A DNA stretch of 64,000 bases from Arthrobacter gandavensis (GTDB taxonomy: Bacteria > Actinomycetota > Actinomycetes > Actinomycetales > Micrococcaceae). The stretch is taken from the NCBI RefSeq assembly GCF_009192735.1, contig NZ_VTFU01000002.1:724111-788110 (forward strand), written 5' to 3'. The notes under the pieces are model-generated. The model was not told the origin of the DNA, made no database searches, and worked only from the letters and a program-made list of their open reading frames with translations. This document shows, piece after piece, positions 62,453-64,000 of the stretch (position 1 is the first letter of the stretch; every line of letters starts with the position of its first letter). The position numbers were made by a program, and so were the translations under genes.

Positions 62453-62475
62453 CGGAAGGCACCCTCTTGTGTCAA
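62446..62475 (-). promoter_or_regulatory. Promoter of the membrane protein-gntR operon
   Basis: On the minus strand TTGACA (62470-62475) and TTGTAT (62446-62451) are separated by 18 bp. Each lies inside one of the two operators. Confidence 0.62.
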
Positions 62476-62489
62476 GAGGGCGATACAAG
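62466..62489 (-). promoter_or_regulatory. GntR/YtrA operator 2
   Basis: CTTGTGT-N10-ATACAAG has the same spacing as operator 1, with one arm mismatch. It overlaps the -35. Confidence 0.7.
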
Positions 62490-62656
62490 AGGTTCTTGAC
62501 CGTTTCCGTGTTGAGGCCTGCATGCCGGTCCCTCACAGCAACGTCAATGGGAAGCGTGTCTGTGCAACTCTGCACGCCATGGAAATCCCGTATTTGTGTC
62601 TGTTACGCCTCCTACCCCAACGCCCTTGACGCCGCTGAAGTGGTGGCATGTGGTGA

Positions 62657-62836
62657 CTAATCCGAAGCGGATCGCCTCCGGCGCGCCCCGATTATCAACA
62701 GGATGACCCCGGTCGCCGCTAGGAGAACATTCGCAACAAGATAGACGCCGCCGTCGCCGGCCCGCGCCATCGCAGACCAGCTCGATAAGACGCCAACGGT
62801 CGCCAACAGTAAGAGGATCGTCCCCACAGCTTTCAT
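62657..62836 (-). CDS. Small two-helix membrane protein
   Basis: The 59-aa protein has two membrane helices (VGTILLLLATVGVLSSW and ...VYLVANVLLAATGVILLIIG) and an Arg-rich C terminus. GGGAGG precedes the chosen ATG 62836. An in-frame ATG at 62860 is possible. Function is unknown. It stands alone between the GntR operon and the toxin-antitoxin pair. Confidence 0.62.
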   Translation of the reverse strand: MKAVGTILLLLATVGVLSSWSAMARAGDGGVYLVANVLLAATGVILLIIGARRRRSASD

Positions 62837-63010
62837 CCGGCGCCTCCCTTCATCGTGCACTCTATATCGACCCGACCCTACCCTTCACAGTGCTTGGTTG
62901 AGGATCCTTGTGCGGACACCCTCCACAGGCGGCGGGTTTGCGCGTTCATCCCGTGCATCCACCACAGCACCCGGAGCGACATAACCAGCCCGGCGCAAAG
63001 CTATAAGGGA

Positions 63011-63349
63011 TTACTTCGTGCTGTTCGGGTGATGAGTATGGACGTCAGTAAGGACCACTGACTGGTCATGGACGTAGAACCAGATCCGGGCTCCGTTGTT
63101 CAATTCGTACTGTCGCCTGCGGTGCGTTTTTCCTGCGCGGGTGATGAATTCCAAGTCACCCTTCATCCCATGGCAGGTCGTGTCGTCTGCCATGGGATCG
63201 GAGGTGAGGCGTTCCCAGGCGGCCACGACGGCATTGCGCTGGGTGGCCAGAACATCCGTCCAGCCTTTCTGGGCGTTGCTGGTGCCGAAAGTGATCTGGT
63301 ACTCGCTGCGCCGCAGAGGGCGGGGTACGGATGTTTGCCTCGGGCTCAT
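63011..63349 (-). CDS. RelE-superfamily toxin
   Basis: The 112-aa protein has an N-terminal stretch (YQITFGTSNAQKGWTDV), a middle MKGDLEFITRAGKTHRRRQYEL and a C-terminal RIWFYVHDQSVVLTDVHTHHPNSTK (in parts), which match RelE-type toxins that cleave mRNA on the ribosome. The Arg-rich loop (HRRRQY) fits the active region. Its start overlaps the antitoxin stop by four bases. A plasmid-maintenance or phage-defence role is possible; which one cannot be told. Confidence 0.82.
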   Translation of the reverse strand: MSPRQTSVPRPLRRSEYQITFGTSNAQKGWTDVLATQRNAVVAAWERLTSDPMADDTTCHGMKGDLEFITRAGKTHRRRQYELNNGARIWFYVHDQSVVLTDVHTHHPNSTK

Positions 63350-63810
63350 CCGCGGGGATCTTCGACGGTTCCTGGTTCATCCAGCCAATCAAGATCGTCG
63401 TCGCGGGTGTAGCCGGCAGCGGCAGCCTCGGCAGTAGCCTTCCACTCGGCGAGAACAATAAAGAGCCGGTCGAAGCTGGAAATCGCGGCACAGGCACGGG
63501 CGACCTCCACGATTTCCGCCGCGAATGCCTCTCGCTGTTCCCCGGGCAGGAAACCCAGCCAGGGGAAGGGGCCCAGCAGTCGAGTCGTGAAGCTCTCCTC
63601 CCCCGGAGCCAGCGAGGCTGCCACCAGGTGGGAGGCGAGTCGGAGGGCTTCGTGCTCACGCTCGAGAGTGCGGGAGGGAAGCAGGGTCAGCGGTTCCCCG
63701 TCGCGCCGGGAAATCGTGACCGGACCTTGGTCGGCGGCACGGAAGACCTGTCCCGGGTTACGGGACAGGTCCGATGAAGTCGCCGTGCGGGAGATAGCTT
63801 CAGTACTCAT
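63346..63810 (-). CDS. Phd/YefM-like antitoxin with extended C terminus
   Basis: The 154-aa protein begins with a Phd/YefM-like DNA-binding head (ATSSDLSRNPGQVFRAADQGPVTISRRDGEPLTLLPS in parts). The C-terminal half is much longer than in standard Phd (about 80 residues) and contains helical stretches (EIVEVARACAAISSFDRLF, AEWKATAEAAAAGY). It would neutralise the toxin and repress the operon. A perfect 11-bp-arm operator lies directly upstream of the ATG. GGAG precedes the start. Confidence 0.84.
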   Translation of the reverse strand: MSTEAISRTATSSDLSRNPGQVFRAADQGPVTISRRDGEPLTLLPSRTLEREHEALRLASHLVAASLAPGEESFTTRLLGPFPWLGFLPGEQREAFAAEIVEVARACAAISSFDRLFIVLAEWKATAEAAAAGYTRDDDLDWLDEPGTVEDPRG

Positions 63811-63816
63811 GTCTCC

Positions 63817-63842
63817 ATTATTCTGAATATGTTCAGAATAAT
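63817..63842 (-). promoter_or_regulatory. Toxin-antitoxin operator and promoter
   Basis: ATTATTCTGAA-TATG-TTCAGAATAAT is a perfect 11-bp-arm inverted repeat. On the minus strand, TTGATT (63840-63845) and AATAAT (63817-63822) are 17 bp apart, so the operator covers the promoter. Typical of Phd-type autoregulation. Confidence 0.78.
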
Positions 63843-63919
63843 CAACCATCCAGTCGCTCAACGCCCCACTAGGTGTACCCGGCCAGGACGTTGGTAGCGG
63901 CGTGGCTGGTTGAACGAAA

Positions 63920-63976
63920 GAGAACCTCCGGGTGGGATGTGGCTTGTCAAAGACCCACTCCAACCCGGAGGTTCTC
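63920..63976 (+). repeat. 14-bp inverted repeat just before the transposase start
   Basis: GAGAACCTCCGGGT (63920-63933) pairs with 63963-63976, the last base directly before the GTG. Such structures can hide the ribosome site in read-through transcripts and so limit transposase made from outside promoters. Confidence 0.7.
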
Positions 63977-64000
63977 GTGTCCCACAGTACTGCCCGTTTA
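63977..64000 (+). CDS. IS481-family transposase, N-terminal fragment
   Basis: GTG 63977 opens a frame reading MSHSTARL up to the last base of the window. IS481-type transposases characteristically begin MSH.NA.LT or similar, with a DNA-binding HTH just after. Eight codons cannot prove the family; the adjacent hairpin and the accessory location support it. Confidence 0.55.

Larger units (their letters stand above)
63874..64000 (+). mobile_element. Left part of an IS481-like insertion sequence (runs out of window)
   Basis: The segment from about TGTACCCGG (63874) leads to a hairpin and the first codons of a transposase reading frame at 63977. The IS boundary is a guess, since only one end is visible and no target duplication can be checked. 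Confidence 0.55.

Overview
The window looks like the chromosome of a high-GC actinobacterium, most probably an Arthrobacter-like member of the Micrococcaceae. This is inferred from gene content and order: a GlxR-type Crp protein, MarP-like protease, DUF3073, septum-formation protein, dnaK-grpE-dnaJ-hspR, NYN/OST-HTH protein and sterol-carrier-like protein. Many genes have a TANNNT -10 hexamer only 6-7 nt before the start codon, as expected for the leaderless mRNAs common in actinobacteria. No species can be named from sequence alone.

Positions 1-54,960 read as core chromosome. In order they hold: the tail of acetyl-CoA synthetase; an Ohr peroxidase with a divergent TetR regulator; an MHS transporter coupled to type II dehydroquinase; a MarP-like protease and Crp; a DUF4177/RidA/NUDIX operon; a class A PBP with a metallophosphoesterase; a heterodimeric ABC exporter; tRNA-Pro(CGG); purD-purC; a membrane-bound sulfite-oxidase-like molybdoenzyme; an asparaginase; purF-purM; DUF3073; a septum-formation protein; clpB; a MecA-like lipoprotein PBP; a DEAD-box helicase; trmB; an NYN nuclease; a MOSC protein; two methyltransferases; a small ABC operon with its own regulator; the dnaK chaperone operon; a low-molecular-weight phosphatase; a kinase-PabB fusion; cardiolipin synthase; and pabC.

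Positions 54,960-64,000 are an accessory region, with looser spacing, lower-GC intergenic DNA and fewer recognisable families. It holds an orphan protein, a small HTH protein coupled to a Clp-N/SRPBCC fusion, a ZapE/AFG1-like ATPase, an ECF sigma factor with a partner protein, a YtrA-type GntR regulator with a polytopic membrane protein, a Phd/RelE-like toxin-antitoxin pair, and the first codons of an IS481-like transposase at the edge.

Several systems connect. HspR, encoded at 43.9-44.4 kb, has recognisable HAIR operators at both its own operon promoter (two, at dnaK) and at clpB. A second palindromic element, CAACTTAGGTTG, sits at the clpB promoter and again in the promoter of the HTH/Clp-N gene pair, with a shortened version at dnaK. 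This suggests a second protein-quality-control regulator. PabB and PabC for p-aminobenzoate synthesis lie on either side of cardiolipin synthase. PurD, PurC, PurF and PurM lie within 9 kb of each other.
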